Source: Candidatus Saccharimonadota bacterium (GTDB lineage: Bacteria; Patescibacteriota; Saccharimonadia; UBA4664). From it: a DNA stretch of 26,404 nt. Below are positions 12,598-20,730 of this stretch, one piece after another. Position numbers and translations under genes: made by a program. Within the stretch, counting starts at the first letter, position 1. Each line of letters starts with the position of its first letter. A model generated the notes under the pieces. That model did no database searches and had not been told where the DNA came from. It saw only the letters and a program-made list of their open reading frames with translations. Where the stretch lies: positions 1 to 26,404 of the forward strand of contig JARIHM010000108.1 of assembly GCA_029288275.1 (NCBI GenBank). The letters are read 5' to 3'.

Positions 12598-13407
12598 ATG
12601 AGCGCTCACAATCCATCAACTGTTACGTCTAAAGATGGCACAGTCATTGCCTTTGATAAGACTGGCAGCGGTCCTGCGGTAATCTTGGTAAGCGGTGCGA
12701 CCATGGCTCGGATGGCCTGGACTGAGCTGGCGAAGCTGCTATCGCCACATTTTACGGTGTACGCCTATGATCGCCGGGGCCGAGGAGATAGCACGGATAC
12801 GCAACCGTTTGCGTTGGAGCGGGAGATTGAGGATATTGAGGCCCTTATTGAAGTGGCGGGTGGTTCTGCCTATGTATATGGGATCTCATCTGGCGGGGCT
12901 TTGGCGCTGGAGGCGGCGGCTCGGCTGGGGCGTAAGGTGAAGAAGCTGGCGCTGTATGAGGTACCATATGATAATGATCCGAAGGCGAAAGCGCAGTGGC
13001 GCCAGTATCGCCAGAATCTGGATAAAGCGGTAACCGAGGGCCGAAACGGTGATGCTGTAAAACTATTCATGGAGCTGGTGGGTGTGCCGCCGCAGGCGAT
13101 TAACGGAATGGAGCAATCACCCATGTGGGCGGGTCTTGAGAAGGTGGCCCCAACCCTGCCATATGATGCGGCAGCCATGGGTCCTGACCGCGAACCACCG
13201 CTGGAGCGCGCTGCCATGGTTGTGGCGCCCACGTTGGTGATGGACGGCGAAGCCAGCATTCAATTTATACCGTTTATGAATGCTACGGCGGAGGCCCTCA
13301 CCAAGGCTATTCCACACGCTCAGCATAAGACCTTGCCGAGCCAGGGCCACGATGTTGATTCAGGGGTCTTGGCGCCGGTGCTCATTGAGTTCTTTGCCGC
13401 TCAGTAA
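12598..13407 (+). CDS. Alpha/beta hydrolase
   Basis: A 269-residue protein with the alpha/beta-hydrolase catalytic set: nucleophile Ser97 in GISSG, Asp216 in VMDGEAS, His251 in GHDVD. The oxyanion region is ILVSGATM near 29-36 and DRRGRGDS is at 58-65, typical of lipases, esterases and haloperoxidase-like members. The substrate cannot be named. ATG after AAGGAAG. The 3' end overlaps the convergent DUF4385 gene by 26 bases. Confidence 0.92.
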   Translation: MSAHNPSTVTSKDGTVIAFDKTGSGPAVILVSGATMARMAWTELAKLLSPHFTVYAYDRRGRGDSTDTQPFALEREIEDIEALIEVAGGSAYVYGISSGGALALEAAARLGRKVKKLALYEVPYDNDPKAKAQWRQYRQNLDKAVTEGRNGDAVKLFMELVGVPPQAINGMEQSPMWAGLEKVAPTLPYDAAAMGPDREPPLERAAMVVAPTLVMDGEASIQFIPFMNATAEALTKAIPHAQHKTLPSQGHDVDSGVLAPVLIEFFAAQ

Positions 13408-13852
13408 GACGTCTCTGCTGATGCTGCTTTTTGAGGGCTAAATATGTGTCGTCCTGACGGATCTGATCATAGTAGCATTTAAAAATACGTGCCGATTCGG
13501 CCTTAGGCGAAATCTCGGCGTCATGCTCCTGAACCCTAACCTTGCCGTTGGCATCGTATTTCCGGCCGTCACGATGGTTGGCGTAGCGACGTGAGCGAGT
13601 CCAGCCCATTTGGAGAAATTTACGCGCCATGTCCATGCCCACAAAGTCCGACTGTTGTTTGTAGGTTTCGAACAAGCCAAGGATAGCTCCAGCCGATTGA
13701 CGGGCTAGGACTGGAGTGGCAAATCGCCAATACGGTAAGATCTCTGATTTGTAGGGTTCAGCTATCAGTACGCCCTGCTCGCCGCGCCCAATTACATACA
13801 ACTCAGGGTGTTGGCGGAAGTTAATTCCATAATATACATCGGTGTATGCCAC
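13382..13852 (-). CDS. DUF4385 family protein
   Basis: A 156-residue protein with the conserved DUF4385 blocks: YVIGRGEQGVLIAEPYKSEI, LPYWRFATP, DFVGMDMARKFLQMGWTRSR, RYANHRDGRKYD and PKAESARIF. Function unknown; present in bacteria, phages and some eukaryotes. It starts at GTG, 12 bases after the stop of the ABC permease, so it is the third gene of that operon. Confidence 0.88.
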   Translation of the reverse strand: MAYTDVYYGINFRQHPELYVIGRGEQGVLIAEPYKSEILPYWRFATPVLARQSAGAILGLFETYKQQSDFVGMDMARKFLQMGWTRSRRYANHRDGRKYDANGKVRVQEHDAEISPKAESARIFKCYYDQIRQDDTYLALKKQHQQRRLTERQRTQ

Positions 13853-13864
13853 AGACCTAATATC

Positions 13865-15133
13865 CTAGCGCTTCCGAATGAGCCAGCCAAGCCGCAAGGT
13901 TAGGATTTGATCCGATGAAAACAACTTGGCCGCCAGCAGTATAAAACCGATAAAGCAAGCCAGCTCATAGGCTGATCCCAGCAGTACCAAGCTATCATTA
14001 TGAACGTACAGGTTGGGCAGCGCCTGGAACGTATAGGTGAAGGGGATCAGATACAAAATAATCTGAAAGACCCTCGGCAGCGTCTGAATGTCGGTCACCA
14101 TACTGGCTAAGTAGGGAATCATCAGGAGCACCATCAAAGGCATAATGAGCGACTGCACACTCTTGATATTGTCAGCAAAGGCACCAAGCACCAGCGCGAT
14201 GGCTAGCGCTGTTAAGATGCCCAGGAACAGCGCTAGACCCAGGAGGAGATAGCTGTGAAGGGATAGATTGAGGCCGAGCTGGTTGATCGCGGCGGTGGTA
14301 GCCGCGTCCACAGTCTGGCTACCGGTAAAGCTTGATTGAATGCTGTGCAGCCCATACACGTAGGCGATAGCGGTAATGCTCGCCACGATACCGGCCGCTA
14401 GCATTTTGGCAGCCACGATGGTGGTGCGGGAGATTGGCACCGAGAGCAGCGTCTCAAGCGTTTTGTTCTCTTTCTCGTTAGCCATGGCCGTGGCCACCAT
14501 CTGGCCGGCAAATAGAATAACAATAAAGAGAATGACCGGCACAAAGGCGATTTGTGAGTTAAGGTAGGTTACGATCTTGGCCGGGCTAATATTGGCTGCC
14601 TTGCCGGCCACTACAATGTGCTCGTTGTTCTTGACCGGCGCCAGGGTGGCGGCCGGATCGGCATGCGGCAAGGCCTGGTGCAGACGGCTGGCGCTGAGGG
14701 CAGCATTCACCTGGGCAACCGCGCCACTCACAAGTGCCGAGTCGGCCAGCCGGGCAATCGAAAAGCCATTCTGAATGGTATACGACTCTAGGCGGGCCGG
14801 CTGCCCGGCGCCTAGCGCCTTGCCAAAGCCAGCTGGAATTATAATAACGGCTTTTTGGTTCAAGGGCTGAGCAAAATCAGGTAACGCTGCTTGTTTTTTG
14901 AGCGTGACAGTTAGGTTGGCGTGCTGTAGTAACTCAACCACTCCAGCCGAAGCGGCGGAATCATCGTCATCAATCACTAACACTGGCTGGGGTTGACCTT
15001 GCAGCTTAGCTTGTTGGGATATTACTTTTCCTAAGCCCATAAATACAATCACCACCAGCACAATCGGAATGATGGTCTGCGGGGTTAACAGCTCGCGCAG
15101 CTCTTTGACGAGTAAGACCCAGAATCGTTTCAT
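13865..15133 (-). CDS. ABC-2 type exporter permease (NatB-like)
   Basis: A 422-residue membrane protein. One helix (about 20-37) is followed by a long extracellular domain (about 40-200), then a block of about five to six helices: FVPVILFIVILFAGQMVATA, MLAAGIVASITAIAYVYGL, LLLGLALFLGILTALAIALV, LIMPLMVLLMIPYLASMV, IILYLIPFTYTF and a last one near 390. The cytoplasmic motif NEKENKTLETLLSVPISRT is typical of ABC-2/NatB permeases. It overlaps the end of the ATPase gene by four bases, so they form one exporter. Substrate unknown; NatAB-like systems export Na+ or other toxic compounds. Confidence 0.93.
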   Translation of the reverse strand: MKRFWVLLVKELRELLTPQTIIPIVLVVIVFMGLGKVISQQAKLQGQPQPVLVIDDDDSAASAGVVELLQHANLTVTLKKQAALPDFAQPLNQKAVIIIPAGFGKALGAGQPARLESYTIQNGFSIARLADSALVSGAVAQVNAALSASRLHQALPHADPAATLAPVKNNEHIVVAGKAANISPAKIVTYLNSQIAFVPVILFIVILFAGQMVATAMANEKENKTLETLLSVPISRTTIVAAKMLAAGIVASITAIAYVYGLHSIQSSFTGSQTVDAATTAAINQLGLNLSLHSYLLLGLALFLGILTALAIALVLGAFADNIKSVQSLIMPLMVLLMIPYLASMVTDIQTLPRVFQIILYLIPFTYTFQALPNLYVHNDSLVLLGSAYELACFIGFILLAAKLFSSDQILTLRLGWLIRKR

Positions 15134-15852
15134 GCGCTAGCTACCTTTAGAAATACCTCTTCCAGATTCTTGGCATCATGCCTAGCCTTAATGTCCTGCG
15201 GTCGGCCAGTCTCTTTGATCTTGCCGCCTACAATCAAACCAATGCGATCGGACAAATACTCGATTTCCAACATATTGTGGCTTGAGAGCAGTACAGCTGT
15301 ACCTTGCTTGGTGAGATCGTGGATGATGTGACGAATATCCAGGGAATTAAGGACATCCAGCCCGCTGGTTGGCTCGTCTAAGATTGCAAGTTTTGGGCTC
15401 GTCATCATAGCTCGGGCCAGCAGGAGCTTACGCGTCATACCCTTGCTATAGGTCGAAACCTTGGCCGTGATTTTGTCACCCAGGTTGGCGATCTCCTCGG
15501 CTCGCTGTACGTATTCGCGGCGCTTGGTCGAGTCATTGGTATAGAGGCCCGCCATGAAATGCAGGTACTCGCGGCCAGATAATGCCTTGTAAGCACCAGA
15601 TTCCTCGGGCAGGTAGGTGATAAGCTCGCGAACCTTGGCGGCCTCCTTTTGGACGTCATGACCCGCAACAGCAATAGTACCGGCGGTGGGCCGCAGAATG
15701 GTGGCGATCATTCGTAGCGTGGTAGATTTACCGGCGCCATTCGGTCCTACGAGCGCGAAGATTTCGCCTTCGCCAATGGTAAAGCTGACATTGGATACCG
15801 CCTGTGCGACGCCGTATGACTTGGCCAAATGATCAACCGTAAGCACATTCAT
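15130..15852 (-). CDS. ABC transporter ATPase (NatA-like)
   Basis: A 240-residue ATPase: Walker A GPNGAGKST at 36-44, signature region YSKGMTRKLLLARAMM (the usual LSGGM reads YSKGM, as in the NatA/CcmA-like exporters), Walker B with LAILDEPTSGLD, and H-loop SSHNMLEIE. It energises the permease encoded by the overlapping downstream gene. TATGAT lies six bases before the ATG, predicting a leaderless mRNA for the three-gene operon. Divergent from corA with only 53 bases between starts. Confidence 0.95.
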   Translation of the reverse strand: MNVLTVDHLAKSYGVAQAVSNVSFTIGEGEIFALVGPNGAGKSTTLRMIATILRPTAGTIAVAGHDVQKEAAKVRELITYLPEESGAYKALSGREYLHFMAGLYTNDSTKRREYVQRAEEIANLGDKITAKVSTYSKGMTRKLLLARAMMTSPKLAILDEPTSGLDVLNSLDIRHIIHDLTKQGTAVLLSSHNMLEIEYLSDRIGLIVGGKIKETGRPQDIKARHDAKNLEEVFLKVASA

Positions 15853-15858
15853 AGCTTT

Positions 15859-15864
15859 ATCATA
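15859..15864 (-). promoter_or_regulatory. -10 box of the ABC exporter operon, predicted leaderless
   Basis: TATGAT on the minus strand, then AAAGCT and the ATG at 15852. Confidence 0.5.
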
Positions 15865-15893
15865 CTCCCTATCCCGCGCTCCCTCGCTTGTGC

Positions 15894-15899
15894 TAGCAT
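15894..15899 (+). promoter_or_regulatory. Extended -10 box of corA, predicted leaderless
   Basis: TGC-TAGCAT with six bases (AAGCGC) to the ATG at 15906 and no Shine-Dalgarno sequence. Confidence 0.5.
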
Positions 15900-15905
15900 A
15901 AGCGC

Positions 15906-16853
15906 ATGCAAGAAAGCCACTTTCGGACCCAGACGCACCACGGCATTACCTGGATTGATATCAGCAATCCTACGCGGGAGCAGATTGCTCAGGCAATGGA
16001 CGGACGGTCGTTGCACCCGCTCCACCTGAATGCCAGCTTGCTTGATGGCCATCTGCCGCAGGTGGAGAAAGAGGACAATTACGTCTTTTTGCTGCTCCAG
16101 CTGCCTACCTACGAGAGCTCAACCGCTAAGGTAGAAACTAAGCAAGTGGCGATCTTTTTGGCCAAAGACATTCTCATTACCATTCACCGCGGCGGTATGG
16201 CCAACCTTCGGCAGCTCTTTGACGTCTGCGAGGCCGAGCAGCGGCAACGCGATGAGTATTTTAAGCGTTCGTCTGGTTATTTATTGGCTACCATCATTGA
16301 TCAATTGTTGGCCGAGGCTTCGGATCTTATCCAGGGTATTCTGGTTAAGCTGGATGCCATCGAGGATGCGGTCTTTGATGACCACGTGAGCGCTACTTAC
16401 GAGATCGGCCAGCTGCGTCAGCGCATCACTAAACTTAAGCGACTGATGGATTTTCTAAAGAGTATCTTGGCCGAGCTGGCACTGCGGATTGATGATTATA
16501 CGGGTGACAAACTGGCACATTACTACCGTCACAATGCGCATGCGGCTGAGCGGCTGTCATTGTTGCTGGCCGAAGCCAAAGAGACCATCGAGATCTTTAA
16601 GGATGCAGATTACACCGCTAGTAACGAAAAAACGAACACAACCCTAGCCGTTCTCACCATTATCTTTACATTTACAATTCCGGCAACAGTGGTGGCGTCG
16701 TTTTACGGCATGAATATTCCACTGCCGGGCGGGAATGAGGTAGGGCCGTGGCATTTCTGGGGCCGTTACACCACGCTTTGGGTAGTGCTGATTCTCTCGA
16801 TCGTACCCGTGGCCGCTATGTGGTGGTACTTCAAGAAAAAGAAGTGGTTTTAG
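15906..16853 (+). CDS. corA: CorA-like magnesium transporter
   Basis: A 315-residue protein of usual CorA length. A long cytoplasmic N-terminal domain with coiled helices (RQRITKLKRLMDFLKSILAE and following) leads to two C-terminal membrane helices (about 250-270 and 290-308). The selectivity motif Gly-Met-Asn is present in SFYGMNIPLPGG between them. The C-terminus is basic (FKKKKWF). It forms a pentameric Mg2+ (or Co2+) channel in the cytoplasmic membrane. Divergent from the ABC exporter. Confidence 0.95.
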   Translation: MQESHFRTQTHHGITWIDISNPTREQIAQAMDGRSLHPLHLNASLLDGHLPQVEKEDNYVFLLLQLPTYESSTAKVETKQVAIFLAKDILITIHRGGMANLRQLFDVCEAEQRQRDEYFKRSSGYLLATIIDQLLAEASDLIQGILVKLDAIEDAVFDDHVSATYEIGQLRQRITKLKRLMDFLKSILAELALRIDDYTGDKLAHYYRHNAHAAERLSLLLAEAKETIEIFKDADYTASNEKTNTTLAVLTIIFTFTIPATVVASFYGMNIPLPGGNEVGPWHFWGRYTTLWVVLILSIVPVAAMWWYFKKKKWF

Positions 16854-16864
16854 CCTAGTCATGG

Positions 16865-16870
16865 TATAAT
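16865..16870 (+). promoter_or_regulatory. -10 box of the ABC-F leader
   Basis: Consensus TATAAT; the uORF ATG at 16880 begins nine bases later, so the leader before it is at most a few bases. Confidence 0.6.
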
Positions 16871-16879
16871 GTAGTTATT

Positions 16880-16933
16880 ATGAAGATGCGAACAGCTATT
16901 TCTATTCAGTCGACCGCGTTGCCACGCGCCTGA
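16880..16933 (+). CDS. Leader peptide (uORF) of an ABC-F attenuator
   Basis: A 17-residue frame, MKMRTAISIQSTALPRA, ending at TGA and lying between a TATAAT box and an intrinsic terminator upstream of the ABC-F gene. Codons 12-14 contain ACCGCGTT (16913-16920), which can pair with AACGCCGGT (16960-16968), the 5' arm of the terminator. A ribosome reading through to the stop would cover this arm and allow termination; a ribosome halted early would free it and allow read-through. This is the known logic of antibiotic-inducible attenuators. Confidence 0.6.
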   Translation: MKMRTAISIQSTALPRA

Positions 16934-16958
16934 TTTTGCTGTTCAGGTCTCCGCTCGG

Positions 16959-16981
16959 AAACGCCGGTCGCGGCGTTTTTT
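16959..16981 (+). terminator. Attenuator terminator before the ABC-F gene
   Basis: AAACGCCG-GTCG-CGGCGTTT followed by TTTT. It lies between the promoter and the start codon at 16998, so it must be overcome for expression. Confidence 0.85.
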
Positions 16982-16997
16982 AGTATGAGGAGGCTTT

Positions 16998-18479
16998 ATG
17001 TTAGCGCTACATTCAATAACCAAACAATATGACGGCAGGACGATACTGGAGGCGGTCGATTTATCGTTGCAGGCTGGTGATAGGGTAGGCTTGATCGGAG
17101 CGAACGGCGCCGGTAAGTCGACGCTGCTCCAAATTGCGGCGGGCTTCGTGCAGCCAGATAGCGGTCTAGTAACGGCCGAGGGCGAAGTGACGGGTTACCT
17201 GCCGCAACAGCTAACGGCCGACCGGCTGAGCGTAGAAGAGTATCTGGCCGCACAGGCACCCTGGCCGAGTGAATCCTACCGGTTTGATATCGTGTTGGCC
17301 GAAGTCGGCCTGGCGGCAGATTTAAAGTCTCAGCTCGTTGGTGAGCTCAGTGGCGGCCAAAAGACGCGAGTGGGTCTGGCGGCACTCTTGCTGCGCCGAC
17401 CGACCATCCTATTGCTCGATGAGCCAAGCAACAATCTGGATACCGCTAGCCTAAACTGGCTAGGCGGCTTTATCCGGCAGTTTAATGGCGCCGTGCTCAT
17501 GGCATTGCATGACCGTCATATGCTGGATGAGCTGGTCACTGAGATTGTGGAGCTGGCCGACGGCCGGTTAACCTCCTACGGCGGCAACTATAGCTTTTAC
17601 CTGGATCAAAAAGCAGGTGAGCGTGCAGCCCAAGAGGTTCATTACCGGCACTATCAAACTGAGCAGAAAAGGCTTAAAAAAGCCATTATACAGAAGCGCG
17701 CTATGGCCGAGAAGGCCGCCAAGGCCGGTGCGCCAGATAACGAAAAAGGGATTACCAACTACTTGCAGGACAAGGTGTCGCGCCTGTATCACAAGGATGC
17801 TAAAACCATGGCCAAGCGGCTGGAGCGGCTGCCGGAAGTGAAGCGGCCGGCACTCGAGCGGGCTTATAGTGTTACCATCCCCGGCCAAACGGCGGCCCAA
17901 AAGCTGATTGTGGCGGCGGAAGCAGTGGGTTTCGCTTATGGTAATCGGCCGGTGCTGCGCGAGGTATCGTTTGAGGTTCGCGGTCGCGAGCGTCTGGGCG
18001 TGCTGGGCGCCAATGGCGCTGGCAAAACCACGCTGCTTAAGCTTGTGGCCGGCCAGCTGGCACCGTCATGGGGCCGAATTGTGCTCGGTCAAGAGGTGAC
18101 GGTGGGTTACTATTCGCAGGAATTGTCTAGCTTTACTGCCCATATCGGCATCGACTACCTGCGCCAATCGGGAACTTCGGTCCAGGCCTGTTATGATATG
18201 GCCTTGAGCTTGCGTCTGGCGGCTGGTGATCTGCGCCGGCCGATTAGCCAATTGTCCTACGGCGCCCAGGCCAAGCTGCGATTTGCTCGGCTGCTCTTGC
18301 AGCCCCTCGATCTACTGGTATTGGATGAGCCGACAAACCATCTTGAGATTGGCGTCCGGCATGATATTGAGACCGGCCTGCAACAATATGGCGGCGCTAT
18401 TATAGTGGCGTCGCATGACGAATATTTTCTGGAATCCCTAGAGCTTACGCATAAGCTCATGCTTGATCTTGATCGGTAG
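16998..18479 (+). CDS. ABC-F ATPase (ribosome-protection/translation-factor type)
   Basis: A 493-residue protein with two ABC domains and no membrane segment. First domain: GANGAGKST at 34-42, LSGGQ at 117-121, LLLDEPSNNLD with Glu142. A linker rich in Lys/Arg and Ala (about 210-290) fits the P-site tRNA interaction motif. Second domain: GANGAGKTT, a degenerate signature LSYGA, LLVLDEPTNHLE and SHDEYFLE. The length and short linker match antibiotic-resistance ABC-F proteins and their housekeeping relatives. The uORF attenuator in front argues for drug-induced expression and a role in freeing stalled ribosomes. ATG after GAGGAGG. Confidence 0.93.
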   Translation: MLALHSITKQYDGRTILEAVDLSLQAGDRVGLIGANGAGKSTLLQIAAGFVQPDSGLVTAEGEVTGYLPQQLTADRLSVEEYLAAQAPWPSESYRFDIVLAEVGLAADLKSQLVGELSGGQKTRVGLAALLLRRPTILLLDEPSNNLDTASLNWLGGFIRQFNGAVLMALHDRHMLDELVTEIVELADGRLTSYGGNYSFYLDQKAGERAAQEVHYRHYQTEQKRLKKAIIQKRAMAEKAAKAGAPDNEKGITNYLQDKVSRLYHKDAKTMAKRLERLPEVKRPALERAYSVTIPGQTAAQKLIVAAEAVGFAYGNRPVLREVSFEVRGRERLGVLGANGAGKTTLLKLVAGQLAPSWGRIVLGQEVTVGYYSQELSSFTAHIGIDYLRQSGTSVQACYDMALSLRLAAGDLRRPISQLSYGAQAKLRFARLLLQPLDLLVLDEPTNHLEIGVRHDIETGLQQYGGAIIVASHDEYFLESLELTHKLMLDLDR

Positions 18480-18500
18480 CGTAACGATGGTCGCAGCCGG

Positions 18501-18506
18501 TATACT
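18501..18506 (+). promoter_or_regulatory. -10 box of the flavin-split-barrel gene, predicted leaderless
   Basis: TATACT, then ATTCGT and the ATG at 18513; no ribosome-binding site. Confidence 0.55.
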
Positions 18507-18512
18507 ATTCGT

Positions 18513-18932
18513 ATGAAGTCAAAGCATGATATCTATGAGTTTATGAGTGCGCATGAACTGTGTGTAATCTCTACACTCGGTGCCGATCATCGGCCGCAGT
18601 CGGCGGTGGTAGGGTTCGGGCAGACCGAGGATTTGCAGCTGGTATTCGCTACCGCCACGACGAGCCGTAAGGCCCACAATATCCAAGCGAATGACGCGGT
18701 AGCGGTGGTGATTGGCTGGGAGCCGCAGGGCACGGTGCAGTATGAAGGCAGGGCACGCCAGCTTGAGGGTGAAGAGGCGGCGCGGTTCGGCGAGGTCTAC
18801 TTTGCTAAGAATCCGGCCGCTCGTAAGTACCGTGATCTCACGAAAGAACGTTTCTTTGTAGTGGAGCCGACATGGCTCCGGTTTACCAACATCACGGCTC
18901 ATCCATGGGACATCACGGAGCTTACGTTCTAG
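18513..18932 (+). CDS. Pyridoxamine 5'-phosphate oxidase-like flavin split-barrel protein
   Basis: A 139-residue protein with the split-barrel pattern: N-terminal helix, ELCVISTLGADHRPQSAVVG, LQLVFATATTSRKAHNIQAN, AVAVVIGWE, TVQYEGRARQLEG, and a late VEPTWLRFTNI block. Such proteins bind FMN or F420 and act as oxidoreductases, or have lost activity. The exact enzyme cannot be assigned. It is monocistronic; a hairpin CCTGAG/CTCAGG (18973-18990) lies beyond it, without a T run. Confidence 0.85.
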   Translation: MKSKHDIYEFMSAHELCVISTLGADHRPQSAVVGFGQTEDLQLVFATATTSRKAHNIQANDAVAVVIGWEPQGTVQYEGRARQLEGEEAARFGEVYFAKNPAARKYRDLTKERFFVVEPTWLRFTNITAHPWDITELTF

Positions 18933-19029
18933 ATCTAGACAGACTTATTTTGTTATAGCATCATATAGCTCACCTGAGATTCTACTCAGGATCCGCGTCC
19001 TTCACCGACCAATCGATGGGAGTTGTGTC

Positions 19030-20067
19030 GTGGTTGTGGTGCCGCCCAACGTTCTGCTGTGGCCGCAGCTCGGTTTTGCGAGCCAGCCCTGGCAGACCAA
19101 GCCGCTGTCTGACTGTACTACTACCTTTGACGCCCAATGGTTTTTGGAGACGGCAGCGTCCCAGCCAGCCAGAACGTCTCATACGCTGCGGGCGCTCACC
19201 ACGCCGCTGCCTAGCCAAGCCTTTGTAGCGGTAACACTGGTAAGTGGTTGTCATACGTACTACCGGCGCCTTCCTCAACAATCTACCTACGATTCCTGGT
19301 GGTATAGCCAATGTTATGCAGCATGGGGTCGCCGCACCAAAACTGGCTCACTGATTTTCACTCCAGGTAGGGCAGCCCGTACGTCGGCTGGTTATGGTGC
19401 TATTTACAGCCGTTGGCCGGCGTTTGACGGTCAGGGCGAGCAGACGGGCTATGATTGGGAGCTGGCGACGGTAGAGTTTGGCGTTCGTGACCGTCATGCG
19501 CAGCTGGATGACCGGCTCCAATTGATGATCAAACGCCAGCGAGGGCACGTGGGGTTAGGCCACGCACGGCAGCATAGCCTTAATCTAGGCTCGGAAGATC
19601 ACAATAACTTGCCAGCGCAGTTGGCCACTGCGGCTCAGGCCGGTTTTAACCGGCACTGCAGCGATTACCTGGACCAGGATTCCGATCCGTGGATGGCCTG
19701 GTTTAGACGGCAGGAGGCCATGATGGCCGAGCAGGGCGAGGTATTCCGCAGCTTCTGTTTGGACCATGGCTGGGTGGAGGCGTTCGACGGGGTCGAGGAT
19801 GCCTGGCAGCTGGCTGTTGCGCTGGAAACCTACCGCCACCTTTTCCCGTTACGCCCGCCTGGCTTGGAGCTGCTAAGCGATCCCGGACTCGATCTCAAGG
19901 AGGTTAAGGGGGAGCTAACTATTCGCCGCGACCCAGGTTATGAAGGATCGGTAGCGAGCAGGGAAGCGCGCCTTTTGGGCGCGTATTACGAGCTGCGGCC
20001 AGCTCGTGAGGAGCTGCTTGAATCATGGATGGATGGCTACGTCTCTTTGCTGGGCCGAGAGCGGTAA
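19030..20067 (+). CDS. Hypothetical protein, 345 residues
   Basis: A long frame starting at GTG, eight bases after GGGAG, and ending before a strong hairpin at 20079. Tryptophan, Arg and Gln are frequent, no hydrophobic helix is visible, and no motif is recognised. The C-terminal half (from about residue 220: DPWMAWFRRQEAMMAEQGE, then FCLDHGWVEAFDGVEDAWQ) looks well folded and helical; the N-terminal 60 residues look less regular, so a later start is possible. Base use is like its neighbours. Function unknown. Confidence 0.7.
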   Translation: MVVVPPNVLLWPQLGFASQPWQTKPLSDCTTTFDAQWFLETAASQPARTSHTLRALTTPLPSQAFVAVTLVSGCHTYYRRLPQQSTYDSWWYSQCYAAWGRRTKTGSLIFTPGRAARTSAGYGAIYSRWPAFDGQGEQTGYDWELATVEFGVRDRHAQLDDRLQLMIKRQRGHVGLGHARQHSLNLGSEDHNNLPAQLATAAQAGFNRHCSDYLDQDSDPWMAWFRRQEAMMAEQGEVFRSFCLDHGWVEAFDGVEDAWQLAVALETYRHLFPLRPPGLELLSDPGLDLKEVKGELTIRRDPGYEGSVASREARLLGAYYELRPAREELLESWMDGYVSLLGRER

Positions 20068-20078
20068 CGGTTATTCGG

Positions 20079-20112
20079 TATAGGCCGGAGCGTCCACTCG
20101 CTCCGGCCTATA
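20079..20112 (+). terminator. Hairpin terminator after the 19030 gene
   Basis: TATAGGCCGGAGCG pairs with CGCTCCGGCCTATA (14 bp, six-base loop). Only a weak AT-rich tail follows. Confidence 0.65.
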
Positions 20113-20149
20113 AATATTGCAATTTTGTAGCTTTTATGTTAAAGTATTA

Positions 20150-20169
20150 GAGTTGAGTTAAAACAACTC
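20150..20169 (+). promoter_or_regulatory. 5' leader hairpin of the 20212 gene
   Basis: GAGTTG/CAACTC with loop AGTTAAAA. It lies 5-8 bases after an AT-rich -10-like stretch (TTAAAGTAT), so it would be at the 5' end of the mRNA. Confidence 0.45.
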
Positions 20170-20211
20170 CGCACAGCCACAATTCGCGCTCAAACGTAGA
20201 AGGAGCTAACC

Positions 20212-20643
20212 ATGAGCGAGACCGCTCGCAGCACCGACGCCACCTTCGCCGTCGCCACGGAGGTCACCGTCGCCGGCATCCGACACACGACTCACGAGAC
20301 CGATGTCCCCGCCGTGGAGGTGGAGCGCCGGATGCGGTTCGGCCGTCTCGGCATGGGCCTGTGCACCGCCGGCGTCCTGTACAGCCTGGCGCTGATCCTC
20401 TCCCTGGCACTGGCCACCGACGGACTGTCGCTGGACGGCAAGTGCGCCCTCGCGATCGGCGGGGCCGGCCTGGGCCTGCTGGTGATCTTCGCCGGCCTCT
20501 ACTTCGTTGCCCGCGGCGCCGGCAAGAGCGGCACGTGGGCTCTCGTGGCCACCAGCATCATTTTCGTGGCGCTGGGCGCGTACACCTACTTCGTCGGTGA
20601 CTCGGTTTTCCGGGCCCTCATCGAGGCGCTCACGCTCCTCTGA
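20212..20643 (+). CDS. GC-rich small membrane protein, three helices
   Basis: A 143-residue protein; ATG six bases after AAGGAG. A soluble, Thr/Ala/Val-rich N-terminal 42 residues are followed by three hydrophobic segments at about 44-69, 78-100 and 107-128. Codons end almost always in C or G, as in the gene at 10930, unlike neighbours. No family recognised. It is followed by a GC hairpin (20662-20683) and the 3' element at 20684, both in the same order as after 10930-11883. Possibly acquired from a high-GC source or adapted for high expression. Confidence 0.8.
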   Translation: MSETARSTDATFAVATEVTVAGIRHTTHETDVPAVEVERRMRFGRLGMGLCTAGVLYSLALILSLALATDGLSLDGKCALAIGGAGLGLLVIFAGLYFVARGAGKSGTWALVATSIIFVALGAYTYFVGDSVFRALIEALTLL

Positions 20644-20661
20644 GCCCACCACCCGTGGCTA

Positions 20662-20683
20662 GGCCCCGCCTTCTGGCGGGGCC
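20662..20683 (+). terminator. Hairpin after the GC-rich membrane protein
   Basis: GGCCCCGCC-TTCT-GGCGGGGCC, perfect nine-bp stem without a T run, followed by the shared element. Confidence 0.65.
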
Positions 20684-20724
20684 CCTACCCCAAGTTCTCA
20701 AATTCGTTTGAGGCCTTAGGATAG
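20684..20724 (+). repeat. Shared 3' element, copy 2
   Basis: CCTACCCC, AA, TCTCAAA...TTTGAGGC, then AGGATAG, matching copy 1 at 11932-11973 block by block. Also lies between convergent genes, just after the stop of each partner. Confidence 0.7.
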
Positions 20725-20730
20725 AGAAAC

